Assembly: GCA_963707075.1 (NCBI GenBank)
Contig: CAVPOX010000001.1
Span: forward strand, 372,001-436,000
Direction of reading: 5' to 3'
DNA: 64,000 nt
Source of the DNA: CAXMQZ01 sp963707075
Lineage (GTDB): Bacteria; Acidobacteriota; Thermoanaerobaculia; Multivoradales; JAHEKO01
Below are positions 33,312-41,852 of this stretch, piece after piece (position 1 is the stretch's first letter; each line of letters opens with the position of its first letter). The notes beneath the pieces are model-generated. The model was not told where the DNA came from. It saw only the letters and a list, made by a program, of their open reading frames with translations, and ran no database searches. The position numbers and the translations under genes are program-made.

Positions 33312-34826
33312 TCAGGATTCGGCCGCCTGCCGGCGGGCTCGTGCCCGGGAGCGAAACCCCCACAATCGCTCGGGCGAGTAGGAGAGTAGTGCCATGAAGA
33401 CATATCCATGCAGAAACAGGTAAAGAAAGGGCAGGGAATGCCACATCTCGAGTTGCCATGCGAGAACGAAGCATCCGGCGGAATAGACGGCCAGGCCCCG
33501 CTCGATCTGAACGGAGAGGTTGGTTCGCACCCGGTAATGCTTGTTTCGCCAGCGATCCCCGACCGATTCGATGCGGTACTTCGGGGTGCGCTCGAATACC
33601 CCGCCACGTCGGAAGAGTCCCGCGAGCACAGCGCGTGAGTTGTTGACCGACAACCCGATGCCGAGTCCCATGAGCGAGGGCAGCAAGCGGATTTCGTGAC
33701 GCCAGGCAGGATTCACCTCCCGCTGGCTGAGCACATAGAAGAGGAGCACCGAACCGGTGGCGCCCAGAAACAGAGGGAGGTCCAGATACAGCAGCAGCCA
33801 GGGATCGGACCCGCGCCGCACGAACATGGCCGGAAAGACCAGCACAGAGAGCGGAATCATGAGCAGGTAGGCCGTGTTGTTGGTCAGATGGATCGCGGCC
33901 TCGCACTTGACCTGCCAGGGCAGCGGAGACTGCAGGATGGTGCGCAGGAGCTTTCTCGCCGTCTGAATCGAGCCTTTGGCCCATCGGGATTGCTGTCGCT
34001 TGAAAGCATTGACATCGACAGGGATCTCGGCAGGTGCGGTCACACCGGGCAGGAAAGCGAACTTCCATCCGGCGAGCTGGGCGCGATAGGAGAGATCGAG
34101 ATCTTCCGTCAGGGTATCGTGCTGCCAGCCGCCCGCGTCCCGAATGGCCTGACGACGCCAGATACCGGCGGTACCGTTGAAGTTGAAGAACCTGCCACTG
34201 CTGTTGCGCGCGGCGTGCTCGATGGCGAAATGGCCGTCGAGCAGGACGGCCTGAATGCGAGTCAACAGGGAGTAATCACGGTTCAGGTGGTCCCAACGGG
34301 CCTGCACCATGCCGATCTCGGGGTCGGAGAAGGTCGGTACGGTCTGTTTCAGGAATCCGGGCTGCGGCACGAAGTCGGCGTCGAATATCGCGATCAGCTC
34401 GCCCCGGGCCGTGTCGAGGCCCGCTTCCAGCGCGCCCGCCTTGTAGCCTTCGCGATGTGGGCGATGCACATGGTGAATGCGGAAGCCGCGCCGTTTGTAG
34501 TGGTCGACTTGCCGGGCGACGAGCTCCCGGGTCGAATCGTCCGAGTCGTCCAGGACCTGAATCTCGAGCTGCTCGACCGGATAGTCGAAAGCGCAGACAG
34601 CATCGATCAGCCGTGTAGCCACGTATCTTTCATTGAACAGTGGCAGCTGGACCGTCACCAGCGGCCAGGATTCGGGGACAGGAAAGGCGTGAGCCGTACG
34701 CCTGCGGCAGCGGTAGTAGAGTGCGACCAACACCAGGCGGTGAACACCGTAGACAAAGAGAATTCCCAGAGTCAGGTAGTAGGCCACCAGGACAGTCTGT
34801 GCAAGCAACAACTCCATCGAGGTCAT
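33312..34826 (-). CDS. Processive family-2 glycosyltransferase, membrane-bound
   Basis: 504 residues from the ATG at 34826 (a second ATG at 34817 is possible). An N-terminal membrane helix (TVLVAYYLTLGILFVYGVHR) is followed by a GT2 domain with LDDSDD, IFDADFVPQ, TEDLDLSYRAQ and the processive-type QQSRWAKGS motif (QxxRW). At least four C-terminal membrane helices follow. It resembles CelA/hyaluronan/glucomannan-type synthases that export a polymer; the sugar is not known. It is divergent from a membrane mannosyltransferase-like gene, with only 11 bp between the starts, so both may act in one surface glycan pathway. Confidence 0.88.
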   Translation of the reverse strand: MTSMELLLAQTVLVAYYLTLGILFVYGVHRLVLVALYYRCRRRTAHAFPVPESWPLVTVQLPLFNERYVATRLIDAVCAFDYPVEQLEIQVLDDSDDSTRELVARQVDHYKRRGFRIHHVHRPHREGYKAGALEAGLDTARGELIAIFDADFVPQPGFLKQTVPTFSDPEIGMVQARWDHLNRDYSLLTRIQAVLLDGHFAIEHAARNSSGRFFNFNGTAGIWRRQAIRDAGGWQHDTLTEDLDLSYRAQLAGWKFAFLPGVTAPAEIPVDVNAFKRQQSRWAKGSIQTARKLLRTILQSPLPWQVKCEAAIHLTNNTAYLLMIPLSVLVFPAMFVRRGSDPWLLLYLDLPLFLGATGSVLLFYVLSQREVNPAWRHEIRLLPSLMGLGIGLSVNNSRAVLAGLFRRGGVFERTPKYRIESVGDRWRNKHYRVRTNLSVQIERGLAVYSAGCFVLAWQLEMWHSLPFLYLFLHGYVFMALLSYSPERLWGFRSRARARRQAAES

Positions 34827-34837
34827 CTCTTGGGTCC

Positions 34838-36169
34838 GTGCCTTCGATTCAGCGGCTCGGATTGGCAGCAATGTTACCCGTCCTCGGGCATTTCGGACTA
34901 CTGTGCATCTTCGATCTCGCGGAACGATGGCCTCTGACGCTGCTGTGTGTGGCCATCGGCTTTCTGGGTCTTCTGCTGGCAGGTCCGCAACTGCGAGGAC
35001 AGACTGCCCGGTCGAGAGCGGGACTTATTCTCGCGGTGGCGTTGTTGCTGAGAGTCTTTCTTCTGCCCGTCTTGCCCAGTTTGTCGGACGATGTCTATCG
35101 CTACATCTGGGACGGCCGGGTCGTGGGAGCGGGGTTGAACCCCTATGTACTCGCTCCCGAGGCGCCGGAGTTGGTGCCATTGCGTGATGATCTCTGGACC
35201 GCGATGTCGCATCATGATGTGCCGACCGTCTACCCACCCCTGGCTCAGGCTCTGTTCACGCTTTCAGCCAGGCTTCCTGCTCCTGTTTACGCACTGAAAG
35301 CCATCTTGGCCCTGCTGGACCTGGGCGCCTGCGCCCTTCTCCTGATGCTGGCCGGTCGCTGGAACCTGCCCCTGGAGCGCACCATCTGGTATGCCTGGAA
35401 TCCTTTGGTCACCGTGGAGATAGCCGGCATGGGACATGTCGATGGTCTTGGCGTGGCGCTGGTCATTCTGGCAACGACCTTGCTCGCCTGGCCGGGACGG
35501 CATCTCCTCTCGGGAGCCGTGGCAGCGGCTGGAGCGGTGCTGGCAAAACTGGTCCCGGTTCTGGCGATTCCCATTTGGGCGCGGCAGAGCGGGCGCTCGG
35601 CGTCCTTTGCCGCAGTCGCCCTCGCCCTGTCCCTGGCGGGGCTGATTCCGGTCTTCTGGTCGACGTCAGGCCCGCCACCTGGCCTGGTCGAGTACGGTGT
35701 CTCGTGGGAGTTCAACGGGCCTCTGTTCGAACCTCTCTGGAGAATCATCGACCGCGTCGATGTGCATGGGCCGGTCCAGGCGGGCCTGGATCGCCTGAAG
35801 GATCTGACCGGGCGCGCGGAACCATGGGACCATCTGTATCACTACAACTATCCACAGTTCTGGGCGAAGGTCCTCCTGTTGCTGGGATTGCTGATCTCTC
35901 TCGTCTTCATCTGGCGGTCCCGAGAGACCCTGTTTGGACTGCGGCGTGTCTTCGGCGCTGTCGTGATCTTCTCAGCCACGGTCTATCCCTGGTATGCACT
36001 TTGGGTCTTGCCCTGGGCCGCTCTGAGTCGCGACCGGGCGTGGCTGTCCCTCTCGGCGTTGCTGTTCCTGTCCTACCTGCCGCAGTTTCTCGATGTTCCC
36101 CTGTTTCCGTGGATTCATGCCTTGATCTGGCTGCCTTTTGCGATGTTGTTAGTCTCGGATCGCCGATGA
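34838..36169 (+). CDS. Integral-membrane glycosyltransferase (GT87/PIG-M-like mannosyltransferase)
   Basis: 443 residues from GTG 34838; ATG 34871 is an alternative, and neither has a strong ribosome-binding site. About ten hydrophobic helices are present. The first periplasmic loop has LPSLSDDVYRYIWDGRVVGA and GLNPYVLAPEAPEL, with VPTVYPPLAQALF further on; these are marks of lipid-linked-sugar glycosyltransferases of the GT-C fold (GT39/GT87/PIG-M). It probably uses a polyprenyl-phosphate sugar donor outside the inner membrane. The stop overlaps the truA start (ATGA). Confidence 0.78.
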   Translation: MPSIQRLGLAAMLPVLGHFGLLCIFDLAERWPLTLLCVAIGFLGLLLAGPQLRGQTARSRAGLILAVALLLRVFLLPVLPSLSDDVYRYIWDGRVVGAGLNPYVLAPEAPELVPLRDDLWTAMSHHDVPTVYPPLAQALFTLSARLPAPVYALKAILALLDLGACALLLMLAGRWNLPLERTIWYAWNPLVTVEIAGMGHVDGLGVALVILATTLLAWPGRHLLSGAVAAAGAVLAKLVPVLAIPIWARQSGRSASFAAVALALSLAGLIPVFWSTSGPPPGLVEYGVSWEFNGPLFEPLWRIIDRVDVHGPVQAGLDRLKDLTGRAEPWDHLYHYNYPQFWAKVLLLLGLLISLVFIWRSRETLFGLRRVFGAVVIFSATVYPWYALWVLPWAALSRDRAWLSLSALLFLSYLPQFLDVPLFPWIHALIWLPFAMLLVSDRR

Positions 36170-36951
36170 ACTACGCTCTGATTCTCGCTTATCATGGAGG
36201 TCGCTATTCCGGTTGGCAGCGACAGAAGAACGCCCTGACGGTACAAGAGGTGGTCGAGGAGGCCCTGTCGGATCTGCTGGCAGAACGCATTCGCGTCCAC
36301 GGTGCCAGTCGCACCGATGCGGGAGTGCACGCGCGTGGCCAGGTGGCTCACCTCGAGATCGATCGTGAGTTTCCGGAGGACGCATTCCTGCATGGCACCA
36401 ATCAACGGCTGCCGGACGATGTGCGAGTGATGTCGGTTCGGCGAGTGCCGGAGGATTTTCATGCTCGGAAATCCGCCCTGTCGAAGGAGTACCGGTACCG
36501 ATTGATGCAGGTGTCGATCCTCTCACCCCTCGATGCACCGTTCGCCGTACAGGTCAAGCAGGCATTGGAGATGAATCGCCTGCGGGCAGCGACCGCCTGT
36601 TTGACTGGGCGGCACGACTTCTCGGCATTCGCCCTGGCGGGTGGAGGACACGGCCAACCGGTTCGCCGCATCCTCTCGGCGGAGTGGGTGGAGTCTGGCT
36701 CGAGGCTAGAGCTGCACGTGGTTGGTGATGGTTTTCTCCGAGGCATGGTGCGGTCCATTGTAGGCACCCTGCTGGAGGTCGGCAGGGGGCGTCTGGCGGT
36801 GGACACCTTCAGGTCTCTGCTGGAAGGGGGAGAGAGAGCCGATGCTGGCCCTACAGCCCCGGCCCATGGTCTGGTTTTGCAGGAGGTTCACTATCCGCAG
36901 GATCTGCGACTCCATCACCCCCGATCAGGCCCGGTCGGTGTGCTAGATTAA
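36166..36951 (+). CDS. truA: tRNA pseudouridine(38-40) synthase
   Basis: 261 residues. TruA modifies uridines 38-40 in the anticodon stem-loop. The catalytic Asp lies in HGASRTDAGVHARGQVAHLE; other marks are YHGGRYSGWQRQ, FHARKSALSKEYRYRLM, TGRHDFSAFA and VGDGFLRGMVRSIVGTLLEV. It overlaps the upstream glycosyltransferase by 4 nt and precedes the cdsA-dxr-rseP block by 70 bp. Confidence 0.96.
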   Translation: MNYALILAYHGGRYSGWQRQKNALTVQEVVEEALSDLLAERIRVHGASRTDAGVHARGQVAHLEIDREFPEDAFLHGTNQRLPDDVRVMSVRRVPEDFHARKSALSKEYRYRLMQVSILSPLDAPFAVQVKQALEMNRLRAATACLTGRHDFSAFALAGGGHGQPVRRILSAEWVESGSRLELHVVGDGFLRGMVRSIVGTLLEVGRGRLAVDTFRSLLEGGERADAGPTAPAHGLVLQEVHYPQDLRLHHPRSGPVGVLD

Positions 36952-37021
36952 GCTCCCCCTCGAAGGAGTACCCCATCTACCCGATCGATAGAGTGCGTCA
37001 GCCCCAAGAACTGGGCCCCCG

Positions 37022-37849
37022 ATGAAGCGCCTCGCAACAGCTGCGGTAGCCGTGCCACTCGCCCTCGCCGCGGTCTTCTACCTCCCTGGACTCTGGTTCT
37101 TACTGGCCGTTCTGGTGGTCTTCGAATTGGCGGTCCTCGAGTATGTGAATCTGGCGGAACGACTGGCTCCTGAAGGGCCCTATCGCTTGCTTCTGGTGCT
37201 GGTGCCACTGGCGGCGTTCGGCCTGGCGCCTCAGCTTTGGCAGGAGACCAATCTGGAGATGCCGTTCGGTCTTCTCGGCCTGGGCTTCTTCGTACTCTCG
37301 GTCGGTCTGGGAACCCTGGCCCTGGTGTTCCGCGTGCCCGTCGAGCAAGGCCTGGCCGCATTGGGTGCCATGGCTTTCGGCGTGCCCTACCTGTCCTTGC
37401 CCGCTGCCAGCTTGTACCAGCTGCAGCAGCGCGATCCGTGGGTGTTGGTCCTGCTCTTCGCGATTGTCTGGCTGGGTGACACCGCGGCCTACTACTGTGG
37501 CAGGGCATGGGGTCGTCGCAAGTTGGCGCCTCGGGTCAGTCCGAACAAGACCTGGGAAGGTGCCATCGCGAGTCTGCTGGCGGGTGTTCTGGCAGCGATG
37601 GCCTGGAGCCTGCTCCGTCTGGGCACGGTGAAGATGGATCTCCTGATCCTGGCCGCGGTGACCTCGGTGGCGGCGCAAGGGGGCGATCTGGTGGAGTCGC
37701 TGATCAAGCGGGGAGCCGGTGTCAAGGACTCGGGAACACTCCTGCCTGGACACGGCGGAGTCCTGGATCGCATCGACGCTCTTCTCTTTGCGGCTCCCAC
37801 CCTGCTTTTGGGCCTCACTCTCGTCGATCTGGGATCGTCGGCACCATGA
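37022..37849 (+). CDS. cdsA: Phosphatidate cytidylyltransferase (CDP-diglyceride synthase)
   Basis: 275 residues with about eight membrane helices. CdsA makes CDP-diacylglycerol for phospholipid synthesis at the inner membrane. The cytoplasmic segment LGDTAAYYCGRAWGRRKLAP, VSPNKTWEGAIAS and the C-terminal signature QGGDLVESLIKRGAGVKDSG, LLPGHGGVLDRID are present. It overlaps dxr by ATGA. The cdsA-dxr-rseP order is a widely conserved envelope gene cluster, which supports all three calls. Confidence 0.95.
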   Translation: MKRLATAAVAVPLALAAVFYLPGLWFLLAVLVVFELAVLEYVNLAERLAPEGPYRLLLVLVPLAAFGLAPQLWQETNLEMPFGLLGLGFFVLSVGLGTLALVFRVPVEQGLAALGAMAFGVPYLSLPAASLYQLQQRDPWVLVLLFAIVWLGDTAAYYCGRAWGRRKLAPRVSPNKTWEGAIASLLAGVLAAMAWSLLRLGTVKMDLLILAAVTSVAAQGGDLVESLIKRGAGVKDSGTLLPGHGGVLDRIDALLFAAPTLLLGLTLVDLGSSAP

Positions 37850-39018
37850 TCAGTCGCCTGGCGCTACTCGGTTCGACGGGATCTATCGGTACAAGTGCTC
37901 TCGACGTCGTTCGGCACCACCCCGAGCGGCTTCGACTGACGACTCTGGCTGCCCACGGGAGCAATCTCGAAATGCTTGCAGCCCAGATCGCCGAGTTCGA
38001 GCCGGCGTTAGTGGCGGTCTTCGATCCGGAAAAGGCGACGGCTCTGGCTAGCAGGATTGGCAGTCGAACCCGCGTTGTGGCCGGACCCGAGGGGCTGGTA
38101 GAAGCTGCAACCCATGAGGATGTCGATCTGCTGCTAGCGGCAGTCGTTGGGGCGGCCGGACTGCCTGCGGTCCACGCCGCCCTGGCCAAGGGGAAGGATG
38201 TCGCACTGGCCAACAAGGAGTCCCTGGTGGTTGCTGGCGGGCTGCTGACCCGTCTGGCTCGTCGACACAAGGCTCGGATCCTGCCGGTGGACAGTGAGCA
38301 TGTCGCGTTGCACCAGGCGCTGCGCAGTGGTGCCCGTCGGGAAGTCCGGCGTCTGATGTTGACCGCCTCAGGTGGCCCCTTTCGAACCCGTGATCTGGCG
38401 ACGTGGCACGAGATCGATCGCCAACAGGCCCTGGCCCATCCGACCTGGCAGATGGGTGCCAAGATCAGCATCGATTCCGCGACCTTGATGAACAAGGGGC
38501 TGGAATTGATCGAGGCCAGTCATTTGTTTGCTCTGGCAGCGGAGAGGATCGATGTGGTCGTTCACCCGCAGTCGATCGTGCATTCGCTGGTGGAATTTTG
38601 TGATGGATCGTGGATCGCGCAGTTGGCGGTCAATGAGATGGTTTTTCCAATTCAATACGCGCTGGCCTACCCTGACCGCTGGGAGAATGACTTTCCCCGG
38701 CTCGAGCCCGAGCAACTCGGTCGGCTCGATTTCGAACCGCTCGATCGCAGCAAGTTTCCAGCTGTGGATCTGGCGAGAGAAGCACTCGGTATGGGGGATA
38801 GCGGCCCGGCGGTGCTGAACGCTGCCAACGAGGTGGCGGTACACGCCTTTCTCGCAGGTCGGATCCCCTTTGTCCGAATCGTGCCGCTGGTAACAGAGGT
38901 CTTGCACTCGCACAGGCCGACATCGGTGGATACCTTGGAAGACGCGCTGGTGTGGGATAACTGGGGCCGGAACAGGGCCGAGGAGTTGTTGAGCGCGGAG
39001 GAGAGTCAAGTCGAATGA
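37846..39018 (+). CDS. dxr: 1-deoxy-D-xylulose-5-phosphate reductoisomerase
   Basis: 390 residues. Dxr makes MEP, the committed step to isoprenoids such as undecaprenyl and menaquinone side chains. NADPH binding is LLGSTGSIGTSALDVVRHHP; ANKESLVVAG follows; metal ligands are in ILPVDSEHVALHQAL, where Val replaces the common Asn after DSEH; substrate contacts are TASGGPFR, ATLMNKGLE and GDSGPAVLNAANEVAV. It is coupled at both ends through ATGA overlaps. Confidence 0.96.
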   Translation: MISRLALLGSTGSIGTSALDVVRHHPERLRLTTLAAHGSNLEMLAAQIAEFEPALVAVFDPEKATALASRIGSRTRVVAGPEGLVEAATHEDVDLLLAAVVGAAGLPAVHAALAKGKDVALANKESLVVAGGLLTRLARRHKARILPVDSEHVALHQALRSGARREVRRLMLTASGGPFRTRDLATWHEIDRQQALAHPTWQMGAKISIDSATLMNKGLELIEASHLFALAAERIDVVVHPQSIVHSLVEFCDGSWIAQLAVNEMVFPIQYALAYPDRWENDFPRLEPEQLGRLDFEPLDRSKFPAVDLAREALGMGDSGPAVLNAANEVAVHAFLAGRIPFVRIVPLVTEVLHSHRPTSVDTLEDALVWDNWGRNRAEELLSAEESQVE

Positions 39019-40358
39019 GCAGTATTTTTGAACATGCGTCCGGCGTCGCCGGCAATATCGTGGCATTCATCTTCGCCCTGGGCGTCATCATTTTCGTCCA
39101 CGAGGCGGGTCATCTTTTCATGGCCAAGGTATTCGGCATGCGGGTGCTGGCATTCTCCCTGGGGTTTGGCAAGCGGATCTGGGGCTTTACACGGGGAGGC
39201 ACCGAATACAAGGTCTCCATGGTGCCCCTCGGTGGCTATGTTCGACTCGGTGGCGAGGACCCCGGTGAGGTCTCTGACGATCCGCACGACTTCATGAACA
39301 CCCCCAGATGGCAGAGGATTCTGGTTTATCTGGCGGGTCCGGCGATGAACATCCTCCTGGCGATCGTGCTCATCGCCGGGGTCCTGATGGTGGGCATCCA
39401 GGTGCCCACCCTGAGGGAGATTCCACCGGTTATCGGTGCCATCGCACCCGGGTCGCCTGCCGAGGAGGCAGGATTGCAGATCGGTGACCAGATTCTGTCG
39501 ATCGATGGTACCGAGGTCACGCAATGGGACGAGGCCCAGTTCGCCTTCGTCACCTCCCCCGAGAAACCCCTGCAGTTGGCCATTGAACGCGATGGCAGAC
39601 CACTGGAGCTCACCCTCGTTCCGGCGAAGATCCCGAAGTACGAGATGGGTGAAACCGGTGCCTTTCCCACGTTCCTTCCCAGGATCGCTCAGGTCGTACC
39701 CGATACACCGGCCGCTCGCGCCGGGTTCGAGCCCGGGGACGAGATCATCGGTGTCGATGGCCGCGAGATGAGCAAGTGGCAGGACTTTGTCACCTACATC
39801 GAAGCCAGGCCGGGTGAAGAGGTGACGGTAACGGTGTTGCGCGACAGTCAGCGCCGTGACCTCGAAGTTACCCCTGCGGACGAAGGCGGCAAGGGCAAGA
39901 TCGGGGTCATGCATGGCTACTATCAGCGGCTGCCCCTGCACCTCGCACTGGTGGAAAGCGTGCGGTTCAACTGGAACATGTCGCGTCAGACCCTCTCGGT
40001 CCTGGGCAAGATCGTCACCGGCCAATTGGCAGCCAAGGGGGCGTTATCCGGACCGATCGAGATTGCGGCATTGAGTGGCGCCGCGGCGCGCACCGGATTC
40101 AAGCATCTGGTGCAACTCATGGGCTTGATCAGCATCAGCATCGCCATCCTGAACCTGATGCCGATCCCGGTACTGGACGGCGGACAGATCACCATTCTGC
40201 TGATCGAGTCCCTGATGCGCCGCGATCTGTCGCTCACCGTCAAGGAGCGCATCAACCAGGTCGGCTTGCTGATGATCGTGGCCCTGATGGTGGTGGTGCT
40301 ATATTTCGACCTGATCAAGAACGTGCCTTCGGACCTGTTGCCAGGTTCAGGGAACTGA
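39015..40358 (+). CDS. rseP: Site-2 intramembrane metalloprotease RseP
   Basis: 447 residues. The zinc motif HEAGH is at residues 29-33 in the first membrane helix; the second ligand lies in LNLMPIPVLDGGQI. Two periplasmic PDZ domains sit in the middle (GAIAPGSPAEEAGLQIGDQI and QVVPDTPAARAGFEPGDEII). The enzyme cleaves membrane-anchored anti-sigma factors or signal peptides. No anti-sigma or sigma factor gene is adjacent. It is coupled to dxr by ATGA and followed 20 bp later by a thioredoxin-fold gene. Confidence 0.95.
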   Translation: MSSIFEHASGVAGNIVAFIFALGVIIFVHEAGHLFMAKVFGMRVLAFSLGFGKRIWGFTRGGTEYKVSMVPLGGYVRLGGEDPGEVSDDPHDFMNTPRWQRILVYLAGPAMNILLAIVLIAGVLMVGIQVPTLREIPPVIGAIAPGSPAEEAGLQIGDQILSIDGTEVTQWDEAQFAFVTSPEKPLQLAIERDGRPLELTLVPAKIPKYEMGETGAFPTFLPRIAQVVPDTPAARAGFEPGDEIIGVDGREMSKWQDFVTYIEARPGEEVTVTVLRDSQRRDLEVTPADEGGKGKIGVMHGYYQRLPLHLALVESVRFNWNMSRQTLSVLGKIVTGQLAAKGALSGPIEIAALSGAAARTGFKHLVQLMGLISISIAILNLMPIPVLDGGQITILLIESLMRRDLSLTVKERINQVGLLMIVALMVVVLYFDLIKNVPSDLLPGSGN

Positions 40359-40378
40359 ACATCTGAAGGGATACATTT

Positions 40379-40921
40379 GTGGCGGACAAGCTCTCACCAG
40401 GTGCCGAGGCACCGAACTTCGACCTGAGCTCCACGGAAGATGTCGTCCTCATGCTGCGGGACGAGGTGCCGAGAATGGCAGCCTTGCTCTATTTTTTTGG
40501 CGATCCCACAAGCGAGGGAACCCGGCGCGATCTCGGGACCCTGGCCGAGTCCCAGCATGATCTGGCAGGGAACCGGGCGGTGATTCTGGGCATTTCCAGG
40601 ACCAAGCTTCCTGCCCTCAAGCAGGCCCAACGCGAGCTGAATGTGCGTTTTCCGTTGCTCTACGACGATCGCGACTTCACTGCCAGCTATGGTGTGGAGG
40701 CCCCGGAGGAGGGAGAGCCTGCTCCTGCCCTCTTCCTTGTCGATCGAGATCAGAAGATCGTCTGGATGGCCAATCCGCTGAGCTCGATGGAATCGGCCTT
40801 GAAAGAGGTTGCCGCAGTCCTGCAGAGCCAGCCGGCTCCCACCTATCACTACCCCGCGAAGGTGGTAAACCGGGTGGTCAACTGGTGGGTGAACAGAGTG
40901 CGTCCCCGCCCCGCCGCCTAG
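40379..40921 (+). CDS. Peroxiredoxin/thioredoxin-fold protein lacking all cysteines
   Basis: 180 residues from GTG 40379 with GAAGGGAT upstream. The segments GAEAPNFDLSSTEDVVLMLR, ALLYFFGDPTSEGTRRDLGT, VILGISRT, FPLLYDD and APALFLVDRDQKIVW match an AhpC/TSA fold. The place of the peroxidatic Cys (usually in PxxxTxxC) reads FGDPTSEGTRRD, and the protein contains no Cys at all. It therefore cannot act as a normal peroxidase and may be a binding or chaperone derivative. It overlaps the convergent endonuclease IV gene by 4 nt. Confidence 0.75.
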   Translation: MADKLSPGAEAPNFDLSSTEDVVLMLRDEVPRMAALLYFFGDPTSEGTRRDLGTLAESQHDLAGNRAVILGISRTKLPALKQAQRELNVRFPLLYDDRDFTASYGVEAPEEGEPAPALFLVDRDQKIVWMANPLSSMESALKEVAAVLQSQPAPTYHYPAKVVNRVVNWWVNRVRPRPAA

Positions 40922-41763
40922 AGCCCGCGCAAGAGAGCCAGATCCCGACGGTGCCCCTCGCTATCGTTGCCCATCGGGGTCTCCAGAATCATTGGGGTTT
41001 CCTGAAGCGAAGGCTCGTGAATCAGCCAGCGAAAGACCTCCAGCGACAGCTCTCCTTGCCCGAGATTGGCGTGCCGATCACGCCGGGCGCCGAGCTCGTG
41101 GCGTGAATCGTTGAGATGAAAGCACCCAGGCTCTTCGGGGCCGAAAAGGGTCTCGACTTCGTCGAGAAAGTCGCGGTACCCCGGCGCCGAGTCGATCGGA
41201 TAACCGGCCGCAAAGGCGTGACAGGTATCGATGCAGATGCCGACACGAGACCGGTCGGCTACCAGGGAGCGAATCGTCGCCAACTCGCCGAGCCGAGAGC
41301 CAACGAGGGTCCCCTGGCCGGCGGTGTTCTCCAGGAGGACTCGGGTTTGGCATTCCGGCAAGCCCGCGAAGACCTCATCCAGTGAGGCCGCCACCCGTTC
41401 CAGACCGGCTGTCAGTCCGGCGCCCAGGTGGGCACCGGGATGCACGACCAGGGAGGGGATGCCGAGTCGGTCACAGCGTACGAGCTCGTCGGCGAGGGCG
41501 GTCCGGGATTTGCCCAGATTCTCGGGGTTCGTGGCCGCCAGATTGATCAGGTAGCTCGCATGGGCGACTACGGGTCTGATTTCGCTCCGACTCTGCTCCT
41601 GTCGAAAGAGCCGGACTTCTTCCTCGTCGAGGGGCTTGCCCTGCCACTGACTGGCATTCTTGACGAACACCTGAATGGTTTCACAGGCGAGCGTCTCACC
41701 GCGTCCGATGGCACGACTCACGCCGCCGGCAATCGAGACATGGGCACCGAGTGGGGGAGACAT
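40918..41763 (-). CDS. nfo: Endonuclease IV (AP endonuclease)
   Basis: 281 residues. It incises DNA at abasic sites with three zinc ions. All usual ligand segments are seen: GAHVSIAGG, VAHASYLINLA, VVHPGAHLG, LLENTAGQG, GICIDTCHAFAAGY, CFHLNDSRHELGARRDRHAN and MILETPMG. It stands alone on the minus strand between plus-strand genes. Confidence 0.96.
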   Translation of the reverse strand: MSPPLGAHVSIAGGVSRAIGRGETLACETIQVFVKNASQWQGKPLDEEEVRLFRQEQSRSEIRPVVAHASYLINLAATNPENLGKSRTALADELVRCDRLGIPSLVVHPGAHLGAGLTAGLERVAASLDEVFAGLPECQTRVLLENTAGQGTLVGSRLGELATIRSLVADRSRVGICIDTCHAFAAGYPIDSAPGYRDFLDEVETLFGPEEPGCFHLNDSRHELGARRDRHANLGQGELSLEVFRWLIHEPSLQETPMILETPMGNDSEGHRRDLALLRGL

Positions 41764-41816
41764 GATCGGCGGCTATCATTCCATAGTCCGGGGCGTTCGG
41801 GGCTTCGCTCGATTGC

Positions 41817-41845
41817 TTGGGTGAGCGCCTGGTGGCTGCTAGACT
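41817..41845 (+). promoter_or_regulatory. Promoter of the PASTA gene, probably giving a leaderless mRNA
   Basis: TTGGGT (41817-41822) and TAGACT (41840-41845) with a 17-bp spacer. The expected start, 7-8 nt after the -10 box, coincides with the ATG at 41853, and no ribosome-binding site precedes that ATG. Confidence 0.55.
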
Positions 41846-41852
41846 GCCGCGC

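Noticed and set aside
33696..34937. 413-codon plus-strand frame over the GT2 glycosyltransferase
   Set aside because: Antisense shadow; the minus strand has DDSDD, DADF, TED and QxxRW motifs.
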